Part shown: one piece after another, positions 23,001 through 33,100 of the stretch
Layout: each line of letters begins with the position of its first letter
Position numbering within the stretch: the first letter of the stretch is position 1
NCBI GenBank assembly: GCA_037447655.1
Contig: JBBHKE010000498.1
Span: 157,001-221,000, forward strand
DNA from: Zygnema cylindricum
Lineage: Eukaryota > Streptophyta > Zygnematophyceae > Zygnematales > Zygnemataceae
Direction: 5' to 3'
DNA: 64,000 nt
Program-made: the position numbers and the translations under genes
Notes under the pieces: generated by a model
Database searches by the model: none
The model's input: only the letters and a program-made list of their open reading frames with translations
Told to the model about the DNA's origin: nothing

Positions 23001-26000
23001 ATATGGAATTTGTTGGTCCCAGACCGATATATCGGAAGCTCTGACCGTTCGATAACCGATAACTATCGGTATCGGTGTTATCGCGATAAGTTTTTTACCG
23101 ATACACAACACTACATAATACATATACATAAACATTATACATATTTTGCCCTACTACCCTCTTTTGATCAGTTATAGAGATTTGTACCACATCCCAACTT
23201 TGCTCGTCCAACCGGTTCCACTTTTAGTATGGTTCCCTTTAACTTTGGACATCCGTACTTCCAGTCAAATTCTGTCGATCATTCTTTAGGTGTGCTTTTT
23301 GTTAACCGACGGCATTTTGTTCAATTTCCTCATTCTTACATCAGCGTCTAATCATTATCTCCTGTAGGAAAATAACTGTTTGTGACACGCTCCTATCTCA
23401 TAACCTGTACACTTCATTTATTATCCACTCTGGTACATCGCATCATTTATGTTTTGAACTAAATCTTTTCATCTTTCCATCTTTTCATCTTTCCTTTTCT
23501 TTTCTTTTTATTTTTTTGTCCTTTTTCGCACCTTATGGAAATTTCTTTGGGTGGCAATAGCAACCACCTTATTGTCATGTTGGTCAAGTCCAAGTGAGAA
23601 ATTGACTACACTGCCCATCCTTAATAAAAGAATTATTATTATAAATGCGGAAAGAGAATGTATAACACTAATTTAGACTAGGGAGACATGGACTGTTTAG
23701 GCAGTTCACTGCCTTAAGTAGTGTTGTAAAGACTATTTTGTGATTTCGGCCATAGAAATTCGCATCCAAAATAGCATTCTTAACTCTAATAACGATGGGC
23801 AGTGTATGTGACGCAAAAGAATAGCTTTGATGATGTCATTTTCTTCCCGGTCGATCATTTTGTCACCTTTGTCTTCAACGTCGGAAGTAGTTTTTATTGA
23901 AAATTTTTTCAAATTTTCTTGGTAGTACAGTTGTAGGATCTTGTTTCAGAAAAATCCAATGTTCCTTTTTTTAATAGAAATGTCAAAGCTAATACTGTCT
24001 CGATTTCCAAAATAGGTGACTTTGTGAAATGCCGGTAGAGAGAGAGAGAGAGTAATCTCTCTTTACTCTAAAAGCAATTCGCGGTGTAGTCTACGAACTG
24101 GCAGTTGCGGTACGGCGATTCGGCGATTCGTTGCGATTCTAATTAAAGCCGATGCGATAAGATATACACTCTGATGTATGTAATATCGTCGTTACATGAT
24201 ATCACGTAGTTGCATCAGGTGGAGTGATTATATGGTGATTATGTGTCTTTAACTGGTTGAAATGTCCATAAAAATGTTATGCCAGGAATGTTTGTAACAC
24301 ACAATTGTGTGCATAGCGGATAACTGTGAATCTTGGATGGGTGACGTCGCTCGACATATTTTAGCACGTCGTATCTTGTGTCATGGTTTGTCATCGTCAC
24401 GTCGTCAATCAAGATACCGGTATATCAAGTATCGTATTGTACCGTATCTTATCGTATCAAATTGCATTGGCATATCTGAACAAAAAATTATATGTTTGCG
24501 ATTCCGAAACGATCGGTCTATAAAAATTATTGGTGTATCGGATTGGCGATCCAGTAGCATATGCAACACTAGTATATATGTACATTTTCTTCCTTATGAG
24601 TTTGTTGTTGAGTTGCTTAACAAAAAAATTGTGTGGATGTGCACATATGTCTGTGTGCGATATCTCACAACAATTAGTGTGGAATTGGATCCTTCCAGGT
24701 GGTGTGTCTCCGGAGAGGTCCCCAAGGAGCTGTGGTCCACTGGTGAGATTGATTCACACTATATATGGCTTCGCGTGGTCCGCACTAAATATGGTTTATA
24801 ATGATCCACATGAATTATGGTTTCCAGTGGTCCATGCTGATTATGGTTTTCCAGTGGTCGATTCCACGTCAATTGTGGTTTCCGTTCATCCACACCAATA
24901 TGTTTACTGTTACGGTTTTCACTAATTATGTTTTTATTGATCCACACACATCGTGATTTCCGGTGATTCCCTCTACTTATGGTTGGATGATCCACACAAA
25001 TTGTTTCTTGTTGTTTACTCTAATAATGGTTCATGATCCACACTAGTTATTCTTTTTCTGAACTTCTAAGTTAAAAACATGTAATAAGTCTGCAGTAATA
25101 TTTGAGTTAAAAAGTGTTCAAAGGTTTCTAAATACTTTTCTTTCTACGATTTTTAAGACTAGACGAATCCATACTAGTTTTATGCGATAAAGCTCTTTAA
25201 CTATTCACACTAAAATAGTGTTTTGGGAGGGACGAAGGGGGGAGGGCGAGGGGGAGAGGGAGAGGGAGGGACACTAGTTTTTAGGGTTTACTAATGCTAA
25301 TATTGAATCTTCGCTTATTTTTGTACGATCACACCATTTCCAAAATCATCAGTCTCAACTTGAGTTTCGCAATATTCGCCGTTTTCCCAGTCCGTTATTG
25401 TCTTATTTTTTCTCTCTTTCTCTTTTTTTATATATGTTTTTTTGTCCTCTTGTTTGGTTCCCTAATTAAAGTTTTGTTCTTTTTTTTCTTCTTTTTGAAT
25501 CAAAAATGTAAACAGGGCAGAAACGGGCGAAACTTGGGAAATACCAGCTTTTTATACAATATTTGGAGAAAAAGACAAACCAGAGAGTACAACAGAAGAA
25601 TCAGAAACAAATATAAGACTTCAAGAACCACTACAGTCGAAAGATGGAAACGCTATTTTCGACTTTGAACCTTCTGAAAGTCTCTCAGAAGTAGACGAAA
25701 AAACAATTTTGTCTGTAGTGACAGAACCCAAATCCCCGTCAATAAAACAGGAATTTCGAAAGAAAGACGAGAATTTAGAAAATAAAGACTGGGATTTAAA
25801 AACAAAAGAGAGGATAAAAATGGAGGAAGTTGGGTTAAAAGAGGGAGAGGGAGGGGGAGAGGGAGAAGGAGAGGTAGAACTTAAGGGAATGAAGGATCAA
25901 ACAGGGTGTGGAAACTCTTTTTGTGGTGGGTTCTTAGCGGGATGGGTGACCCACAGAGACTTGCGATTGGCCGGATTGTGGGGAAGTGTGGCAGCAAGTT

Positions 26001-26628
26001 TCAGTAAGGCCTCCCTCCCTCCCTCCGCCCTCTATCTCGCCATCTAACGATGTTGGACATTAGTAACTTTCTTTGTACAGTTTGAGGTATTTATAGTGTT
26101 CTCTCTTTTGTTTTTTTTTTAACTTGTTTTTCGTTTTGCATCTGTTTTCTTTTTTCTCTTTTCTCTTTTCTTTTCTGGTTCGCACTTTCTGTATTTTTCG
26201 GCTAGTACTTTTTAAGATTTTGTAATCCCCGTCGTCTTATCTGTCGTCATACTTTTCGCCATTATATTATATTGTATTATATTTTTTCGCCTCAACTTTC
26301 TTGTTTCTATTTTCCTTTTTGTGGTAAAAAGTACTCACCGTCTCATTTCTTTGCTTTTCGTTTCTTTGCTTTTCATTTCACATTTGTCATCTCACTTTTC
26401 ATGTTTATATGCAGTTTTAACTAACATTTTTGATGCTTTGCGCTTTTTTTTTTGTTTTTTCACGTTTTTTCGTAAACAGTGATAGAGTATGAGGGTGTTC
26501 CTCCTCCCTCTTCAAAAAGGAGGGAAGAAGCAAAACTTCGAATGGCGATGTTGGAGCCTTTTGCAAAAAAATTGGATTATGGGAATTTGAGAGATTTGGG
26601 GAGATTGGTAGAGGTAAAACCTAATTAG
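16813..26628 (+). CDS. PfkB/ribokinase-family carbohydrate kinase, multi-exon
   Basis: Eight exons fit GT-AG splicing and phase: 16813-16963, 17498-17546, 19251-19404, 19832-19908, 21022-21165, 22022-22136, 25516-26003 and 26480-26628 (stop TAG). The product runs through [90 protein letters not shown] and [15 protein letters not shown], then [20 protein letters not shown]. This is the plant and fungal PfkB subfamily that includes yeast Mak32-like proteins. It carries TGCGN where classical members have the GAGD anion-hole/base motif, so activity and substrate are uncertain. At least one exon is missing between 22136 and 25516, since the phases do not join and the strand before the [11 protein letters not shown] segment is absent. 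Exon 7 has an unusual acidic Glu/Lys/Gly insertion of about 110 residues. The exon 5 acceptor lacks a pyrimidine tract. No transit peptide is evident. Confidence 0.82.
17726..18200. repeat. Three tandem MITE-A-like cores in intron 2 of the PfkB gene
   Basis: The inverted pair CTCCGTRCACAC... / ...GTGCACGGAG occurs three times in a row at about 17726-17845, 17880-18000 and 18018-18160. A GCTAATAGCGGTGCGGTATA end follows at about 18178-18196. It looks like a family A MITE whose core was tandemly amplified. The left terminus is not clear. Confidence 0.65.
19979..20045. repeat. TA microsatellite in intron 4 of the PfkB gene
   Basis: A run of about 33 TA dinucleotides is followed by TATG-rich sequence. 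The repeat lies about 70 bp beyond the exon 4 donor at 19909. Confidence 0.95.
20182..20612. mobile_element. Non-autonomous hAT element, 431 bp, in intron 4
   Basis: The ends read TAGTGTTGTGTATCGG and its inverse. They are flanked by 8-bp repeats ATATTTTC (20174-20181) and ATATTTTA (20613-20620), a 7 of 8 match. Near the ends are clustered CGATA/TATCG motifs. It is a short internal-deletion relative of the elements at 22219 and 27644 and has no coding capacity. Confidence 0.88.
21171..21310. repeat. Pyrimidine-rich tandem repeat in intron 5
   Basis: About seven imperfect units of CTGTCTCTTTTTTTCC type follow the exon 5 donor. They grade into T-rich sequence that gives spurious Phe-rich open frames. 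Confidence 0.8.
21790..22042. repeat. GCTGAYGTCAGC minisatellite running into exon 6
   Basis: About seven units of roughly 30-50 bp each carry the near-palindrome GCTGAYGTCAGC (for example near 21793, 21836, 21908, 21995 and 22027). The last unit spans the exon 6 acceptor at 22021, so the first codons of exon 6 are made of repeat sequence. Confidence 0.75.
22219..23113. mobile_element. Non-autonomous hAT element, 895 bp, in intron 6
   Basis: The inverted ends are TAGTGTTGTGTATCGGTA-like. The 8-bp target duplication CATAATAC is exact at 22211-22218 and 23114-23121. The subterminal regions are dense in TATCG/CGATA repeats, a usual site type for hAT transposase binding. Inside, a minus-strand frame (22441-22689) encodes a product containing [11 protein letters not shown] and DPYQNRT that is also present in the element at 27644. 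No hAT catalytic or dimerisation domain is seen. Confidence 0.92.
24700..25060. repeat. Minisatellite of about 30-bp units in intron 6
   Basis: About ten degenerate copies of a GGTCCACACTAATTATGGTT-like unit follow one another. The short open frames across it are translations of the repeat. Confidence 0.75.
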
Positions 26629-27643
26629 GTTTAGCTATTTCTATGTCTATGAGTTAAATGGGAGTATAGTTAACTCGAGGTTGGTAATCTACAAGTTTAG
26701 GGATATACAAGTTTAGTGAGACTTTTTTCTCGGCATCGTTGATATTTGGTAGTTATAATTTGTTAGTATTGAATAGTGAATGAAGGAAATGTTGACGCTA
26801 GAATGAAAGACTCCTCCCGATTTCTTAAATATATTTGAAAAAGTTCTCGCACTTCAATTTTTAAGCCTTCCCTTTTTGATTAGGGTTAGAATTTGTATTT
26901 ATGTTTGTGCATGTGTTTCTCTTCCTTTTTACGTGTATTATTTCTTTTACTTTTATAATTAAGCTTAAGGTTAAGTATATGTATTCATAACGTTATGTCT
27001 AATTTTTTTTTTTTATATGTCCATATTCTCTTGGCATGGCATTTTTTACTTTTTATGGGGTTAGGGATTTACGTGGCTGGGCCCCCGTTTAAGGGTTTTT
27101 AGATGTAAATTAGATGTTTGCTTGGTAGTTTTTTGTTAGGCTCTGCTATTTTGTCGTTATTTTTGTACTGGTTGTTGTTTTCAATGTTCTTTTTTGGTTT
27201 GCCTTTTTTGTGTGTTAGTTTCTTTCACGGTGTTTTTCGTTTTTAGTTTGTTTGTTTCCATGTATGTTTCTTCAGTTTCGCTTTGGCTTTTCTTTTCATT
27301 TTTTTCCTTGTACACAGAAGATTTACCATAAGTTGCTTAACTGATGTACACAGAGGATGTGTTGTTTTTAAAGTCTACACATCACACATATGTCCATACT
27401 ATAATCATGTTATATGTGACTTAACGTTATGTCAATATCGGTGATATGTTTACATAACCAACATGTGGCAGAGGATGCTTTTTAGCACCATAAAGGATTA
27501 GATGGAAGTTTGACGCAACGAATGTGACCTTTTTCGTTTTCAAGGCGTTTTAAATTTAGGTGATATTGTGAGTGGAATGTATTTTTCTTACTTTTCAGTT
27601 AATATTTGTTTGTATTTATGTTGAATTTTCCAGTTGTTTTTAG
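26629..27643. other. 3' flank of the PfkB gene, nothing further recognised
   Basis: This is AT-rich intergenic sequence between the PfkB stop codon and the next hAT element. There are no repeats with clear ends and no credible coding region. Confidence 0.4.
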
Positions 27644-28598
27644 TAGTGTTGTGTATCGGTAAAAAATTTATCGCGATAACACCGATACCGATAGTTATCG
27701 GTTATCGAACGGTCAGAGGTCCCGATATATCGGTCTGAGACCAACAAATTCCATATCGGCGATAACTTAAAAAAAATATAGTATGCATACAATTGTACTT
27801 TATAACATACTGTATTATATTATTGACGTTATATAGCATGGCATGCCACGTATAAGAATCTGTTCCGTCTCTGTTTAACTGCGATTTATTACGGACAGCG
27901 TAGCACATAAACGTTGGCCGGTTAACTGAACAGCAATTTTACGGCAACTTACGGTATTGGACCGACAAACTGGTGAACATGGAACGGTAAAAGGACGGCG
28001 CACACAAAGTACGACGGACGCAAAATAACATTCTGCGCGCCGCCGGAATCGAACGGACGACTTGGAATGACAATATACGAGCGGACGGCCAGCGTGAGCG
28101 CCGGCATCCCGGAATGGCTCTTTTGGCAGCTTATTCCAAAAAAGCCAACAGATTGACACGTGGCAGGTCCCCAGTGGATCCCAAAGAAGAAAGGGACAAA
28201 GCCATGGCGTCGGATGTGAAAGGTACATTGTTTTTACTGGATCCGTACCAAAGTCGTACAGATATCATGGCGGCTACTGTACTTTCTGTGCTTGTACAAC
28301 TGTACAATACAGTGATCTGATTGGTAGACACCTCAGTAGATAGGGGTTGTGAGTAGGGCGCGTCCGGGGAATAACACGTACAGTTGATTGTACTGGCCGT
28401 ACATTTATCTGTACGGTCCGTGCAGATATCGCCAATAGTTCTCGATATCGGTGTTATCGCCGATAATAACCGATAAATATCGGTTATTTATTGGCGATAA
28501 CACCGATAGTGGTATATCGTACCAGTATATCGATTATCGGCTACCCGAAAAAAGGCCCATATCGGTTATCGGCAAATCCTTACCGATACACAACACTA
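27644..28598. mobile_element. Non-autonomous hAT element, 955 bp, intergenic
   Basis: The ends are TAGTGTTGTGTATCGGTA and its inverse. The exact 8-bp duplication GTTTTTAG lies at 27636-27643 and 28599-28606. The element is the reverse-oriented sibling of 22219-23113. The shared internal frame is here on the + strand (28114-28320) and again encodes [11 protein letters not shown] and DPYQSRT. Confidence 0.92.
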
Positions 28599-28789
28599 GT
28601 TTTTAGTGTTCTAAAAGAGTTTCTGCTTTATTGTTCAACATGGCAACTCAGTTTTTTAGTGCGTTTTAACCTAAGGTACGGTGAAACGTACGGTGACGAG
28701 GTTTCACAAGTTACATACACGTATCTTTTATTTTTTCTCTTCGATGTTTCCGTACGGGTTTTGGTGAACGTTGCTCACTTGGAATAAAG

Positions 28790-29270
28790 CATAGTTGTTC
28801 ACGGCGTTTAGTGCGAACGATTTAATCGCGACAAATTATACGTAACAAACGCATTGAACCTTTTGAAAAAATCGTAAAAATCGTTAATGAATTTTCGTCC
28901 GTACTATTTCGTACATGTAAGCAAAAATAAATTTCACATATACCGCAGTTTGTACCATTTTCGTACATTTTCCGTATCTTTTCGTAATAGTCCGTACATT
29001 TTTGGTACAATTCCGTACATTCCCGTAAAATATCTGTTCAGTTTACCGGACAGAAAGTACTACGAAGTGCAACGTATCTTTTCATCAAATTTCGTACATT
29101 TACCGTACAAAACCGTACAGTTACCGTAAAATATGGTACAGTTTCCGTGAATTAGCCGTTCAGTTTACCGGACAGAAAGTACATCGCGTTTTTTCCGATT
29201 TTTTCAAAAGTCACGAATTATACGTTTTAATCGGAAAAAAGGAAAAAATCGCGCGATTTGAACAACTATG
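28790..29270. mobile_element. Small hAT-type element, 481 bp, with perfect 8-bp duplication
   Basis: The ends are CATAGTTGTTC and its inverse GAACAACTATG. They are flanked by GAATAAAG at 28782-28789 and 29271-29278. The interior is strikingly rich in CCGTACA/TGTACGG hexamers and has a 25-bp direct repeat beginning near 29036 and 29158. No coding region is present. Confidence 0.85.
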
Positions 29271-29278
29271 GAATAAAG

Positions 29279-30194
29279 TCAATATTTGAGGAGCTTGTCA
29301 TTTAAAGTACGGGAAATTGTGACGATTTGGCGTATTATACGTACTCTAGCTTCATGTTGCTGACGTACTTAACCCTGTGTATGATGTTTTCTTTTGTAAA
29401 AATTGTAACTATTCGAGCTTGTTAAAAAAATGGAAACGACCGTACGCTATAACAGTACCCTTGTCGTTACTGTCGCTGGACTAGAGCAGCCGACACCATC
29501 TCATGTGTACGAGAAAATGTACACGTGGACCCTTTTAGTCCACGAATTATGTCAAAAAATCAGTTGCGATAAATGTCGGCATATAAAGCTCAGTTAATCG
29601 AGACTATTTAGGGCAGTATCAAAAATTGTGACCAGGATGCGTCCACGTGTGCTTTTCAGCTATTAACCACCGTAAATGATCACTGTGAAATAGAACGAGC
29701 ACATGAATCGTTGTCACTGTAAATAACATCCATAGTTTCTTGTTGAGAAGAACAGCGATAGCCAGTTCCATGGAATCCACGCCGCTGGTTTTTTACGAAA
29801 TAGTTTATGTTTTTTACAGTATCGTTCATGCATCATTTTGTGACAAGCTGTCTCAACGGCAATGCTACGTGGCAACTTCAGCTCCAATGCTGTGACCAGA
29901 AAAGCTCCACACTATTTCTGTCACAGAATCAATCTTTGCCCAGTTACTGCTTGTGTGTCTGTAGCTCCCTTTGACATGGAAGTTTAATTCTTTTTATTTC
30001 TTCCTTAGCAGAAAATCCTTTTCTTACTTGAACCTACATTCTTCGTTTCCTTCTCCCTCTCCCTCTTCATCTTCCTCTCTGAACGAAGTTGCAAGCTCAA
30101 GCATAATTAACAGGCACGGTAATTGCTAGTTCTGTTGTCTTAGTTACAAGAAAGATTTAGAAATTTTAGTAACAGATACAATAACAGTTCAGCC
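29279..30194 (+). promoter_or_regulatory. Upstream region of the DUF2854 gene
   Basis: About 0.9 kb lies between the hAT element and the start codon. The last 150 bp contain a TCTCCCTCTCCCTCTTC pyrimidine stretch typical of a plant 5' leader. No specific regulatory site can be assigned with confidence. Confidence 0.35.
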
Positions 30195-33100
30195 ATGGCT
30201 TCCTGTTTACAGACTCTTACATCTGCTTCCACGTGTACATTCTTGGAAAGTTCTCAGCAAGTAAGAACTTCCTCATCTTGTCGTTCATCACAGCAGCTTG
30301 TATTGAGGAAGAGATGCCCGCTGGCTCTCTCTCTTTCTGCTGGTAAATCAATTAACAAAGTAGTCAGCTTTCCATGTAACTCATCTTCTCGTCAATTATC
30401 CGTACGAGCAGCAGCTTCTGGAGCAGATGCTCCTTCCGCTGTAAAGGTCACCAAGGAAATAGTTCCTGACACAGAGATCAGTATCACTAAGGTATGTTTG
30501 AATGTAAGAACTGTAGAGTGTAATTGTGAAGAGAGAGTCATCAAGTGTAGTGTAAGCATTTTAAGTTGTGATGTAATATTTATGAGTGTAAAGTGCGAAT
30601 CATAAAGTGTGATATAAGAAAGTGTGATATCGCAACTTATAATATAAGAATTGTTAAGTGTAAATGTAAGAATCGTAAAGTGTAATGTAAAAAATTAAAT
30701 TGTATTGTAAGGATTGTAACAGTTATGCAGTAATGTAAGTTGTTGTGAAATGTAGCTGTTTTGATCGTTTTACAAGAAACAGAAGTAGTTAACTGGGGAA
30801 CTTATGGCTCATATTGAATGTTTTCTTTTGTTTTCTGTTGAATTTTGAAGAAAATTTAAGGTTTTTGTTCAGCTACCATAAGTAACACATATTTATTTCA
30901 ATTGAGCCTATAGAAGAGTTTACAATGGAGCTGAAATTACAAGATATTTAAGGTTTTATTTATTTATTGTTGATAGTATTTCACGATTTTTTTTTAATTT
31001 TTAAAAGGTTGTCGTTTTGGCAGACCTCTTTCGGCACCATTGGTCTGACTGTCGGCCTCTTCTTGCTTTCGTGAGTTTTTCCAACCATGTCGGAAAAATT
31101 TGAATAATCGCTCTAATCAATTTTGATTTATGCGGTTAAAAATATGCCTCTGACCCCCAGCCACTTCACTTATTTTGCAATTCTCAATTTTAGTGTGTGT
31201 AACTTTTTAATTCTTTAATTTTTATTATTTTCTCTCATGATGAATGGAATTGCTAGAAGAGCCAGCTGGAGTGCACCTTTCAAAGTGTTTGATATTATTT
31301 TTTTATGTTTGTTTTTTCTGGAAGCGAAAATGTTTTTGAGTTTGGTTAGGGAGGGAAAACTGCAGTTTTGGTTTTGGAGCTTATTTTAATTGGTTGCCTG
31401 GAACCGACTTCTCAGCGCTTATGTTGACATACGGCTTCCCTCTTACTCTAATCGGTTTTGCACTAAAGGTAATACACGAGTTTTCTTTGCATTTAGCCTA
31501 TCCTTCTTTTAGGTCTTTTAAACTGCACTGCCCGTCTCTACTAGTGTTAAACATTTTCCGAGCTGTCAAAGGCGTTTAACTTAGTGATTGGAAGGCATTC
31601 ATTTGAAAGGTGGTGTTCTTTCCATTTGATTGTGATGTCACAATTGAAAATCAGAAAACTTTGTGATGAGGAAAAGTACTTTAACTGCCCGAAAAATGTT
31701 TATCACTAATAGCGATGGTAGAATGTTGATGACAACTTAAACCAGATGAAAAAAAAATTGGTTTGCTGAATACATTGGAAAAAGTCCTGACTTTAGAAAA
31801 ATTAGAGTTGAGTCCTGTTGCCACTTTTTGTCATTTAAATTTGACGAATAAGTCTGGAGTGAAGTTACTGTGAAAGCTAATTCAGAAAGAGAGGATCATT
31901 GTGTTGGGTAGAGATGTCAAGATTTTTTTTTTGCCTCCTTGTTAGAGTCATCAGTAGTTCTTGTCTCGACTCACTAGTTTTTTTCAAGGACTGTCTATTG
32001 TTTGCTTTGAATTCCCCGTTAATTCTGCTTCTTTTATTAAGTTATCAACTTGATATCATGGGATATCATGTGTTTTTCGTGAAACGGATATTCCATACTG
32101 AACTTTTGACTTTATTATGGCCCTATTTTGAATTGCACATTAAATCGGCTCGTGAAGTATTTCCCTTATTCGTAAAAATCACACATCATTATATTTTCCT
32201 TCTCCATGTAAAAGTACCTTCATTCTTTTCTTATCATATAGTTGTATCAAGTCAGTATGGAACTTCGTGTGAATGTTTTTTGTGCATCATAGTTTTAGGA
32301 TTTTACAGACACTCCACATGTCTTTAACATCAGCTTCAAGAAAGAGGCAATTGTGACAATGAACACTCACGATCAATTTTTCTGTATGCATTAACATGAT
32401 TTTAAGAGTGATGTAAAATTATATTTTTTTCTGATTCCTTTTTGCTTATGTTTTTTTGATTTTTTTTTATGTTTTTTATTTGTTTAATTGCGTCCAGTAT
32501 GCTGAATTAAAACCAGTGTCATGCATTTCCTATGCGGACGCTGTGGATCTTCGTGCTTCCCAAGCCACCCCAATTTTGGTGCAGGTAACTTTTTCCAATC
32601 TCTAGGAAACTATTTGATCATTATAGCAAATGTTTTGGGGGGGAATACAAGCTGGTAACTTTTCCCAATTTCATCTCTTGGAAAATATGTAATGATCTTA
32701 GTGAGTGTTTGGATAAAAATAATGAGCAAGTAACCTTTCCCAATCTTATTTCTTGTTAAACATGTGATGATCTTTACAAATGTTGGGGGGAAGAATACAA
32801 GTTTGCATTCCTCGGGTGCGTGTTTAAGTATGGAAGATAAGGATAGACTCTTGTGGTTTTAATTCAAATGAAAGTTGAGTTAAAAATGTATAAGATGTTT
32901 TCAACTCATGTTTTCAACTCGGGGACCTTCTGGGTGTCCTTACACAGTGAAGTGTAGCTTGACATTGAGTTTTAGTTTAGGATAACTTCATTCAAGGCCT
33001 ATGAGATTTACAATTGAAATTGTAGAAATACCAACTCTGTAAAATTAGACATGGATTCTTATATTTCTGAGAGTCCTTCTAATCATGCAGCTCACACGGA

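Noticed and set aside
23721-24573. Possible further hAT element (TAGTGTTG on the left, GCAACACTA on the right)
   Set aside because: The flanking octamers do not match, and the termini agree over only about 8 bp.
24700-25060. Regularly spaced repeats that might suggest a CRISPR array
   Set aside because: Units are degenerate and contiguous without unique spacers, and the locus is a eukaryotic intron. It is a minisatellite. The same applies to 52525-53115 and 60100-60660.
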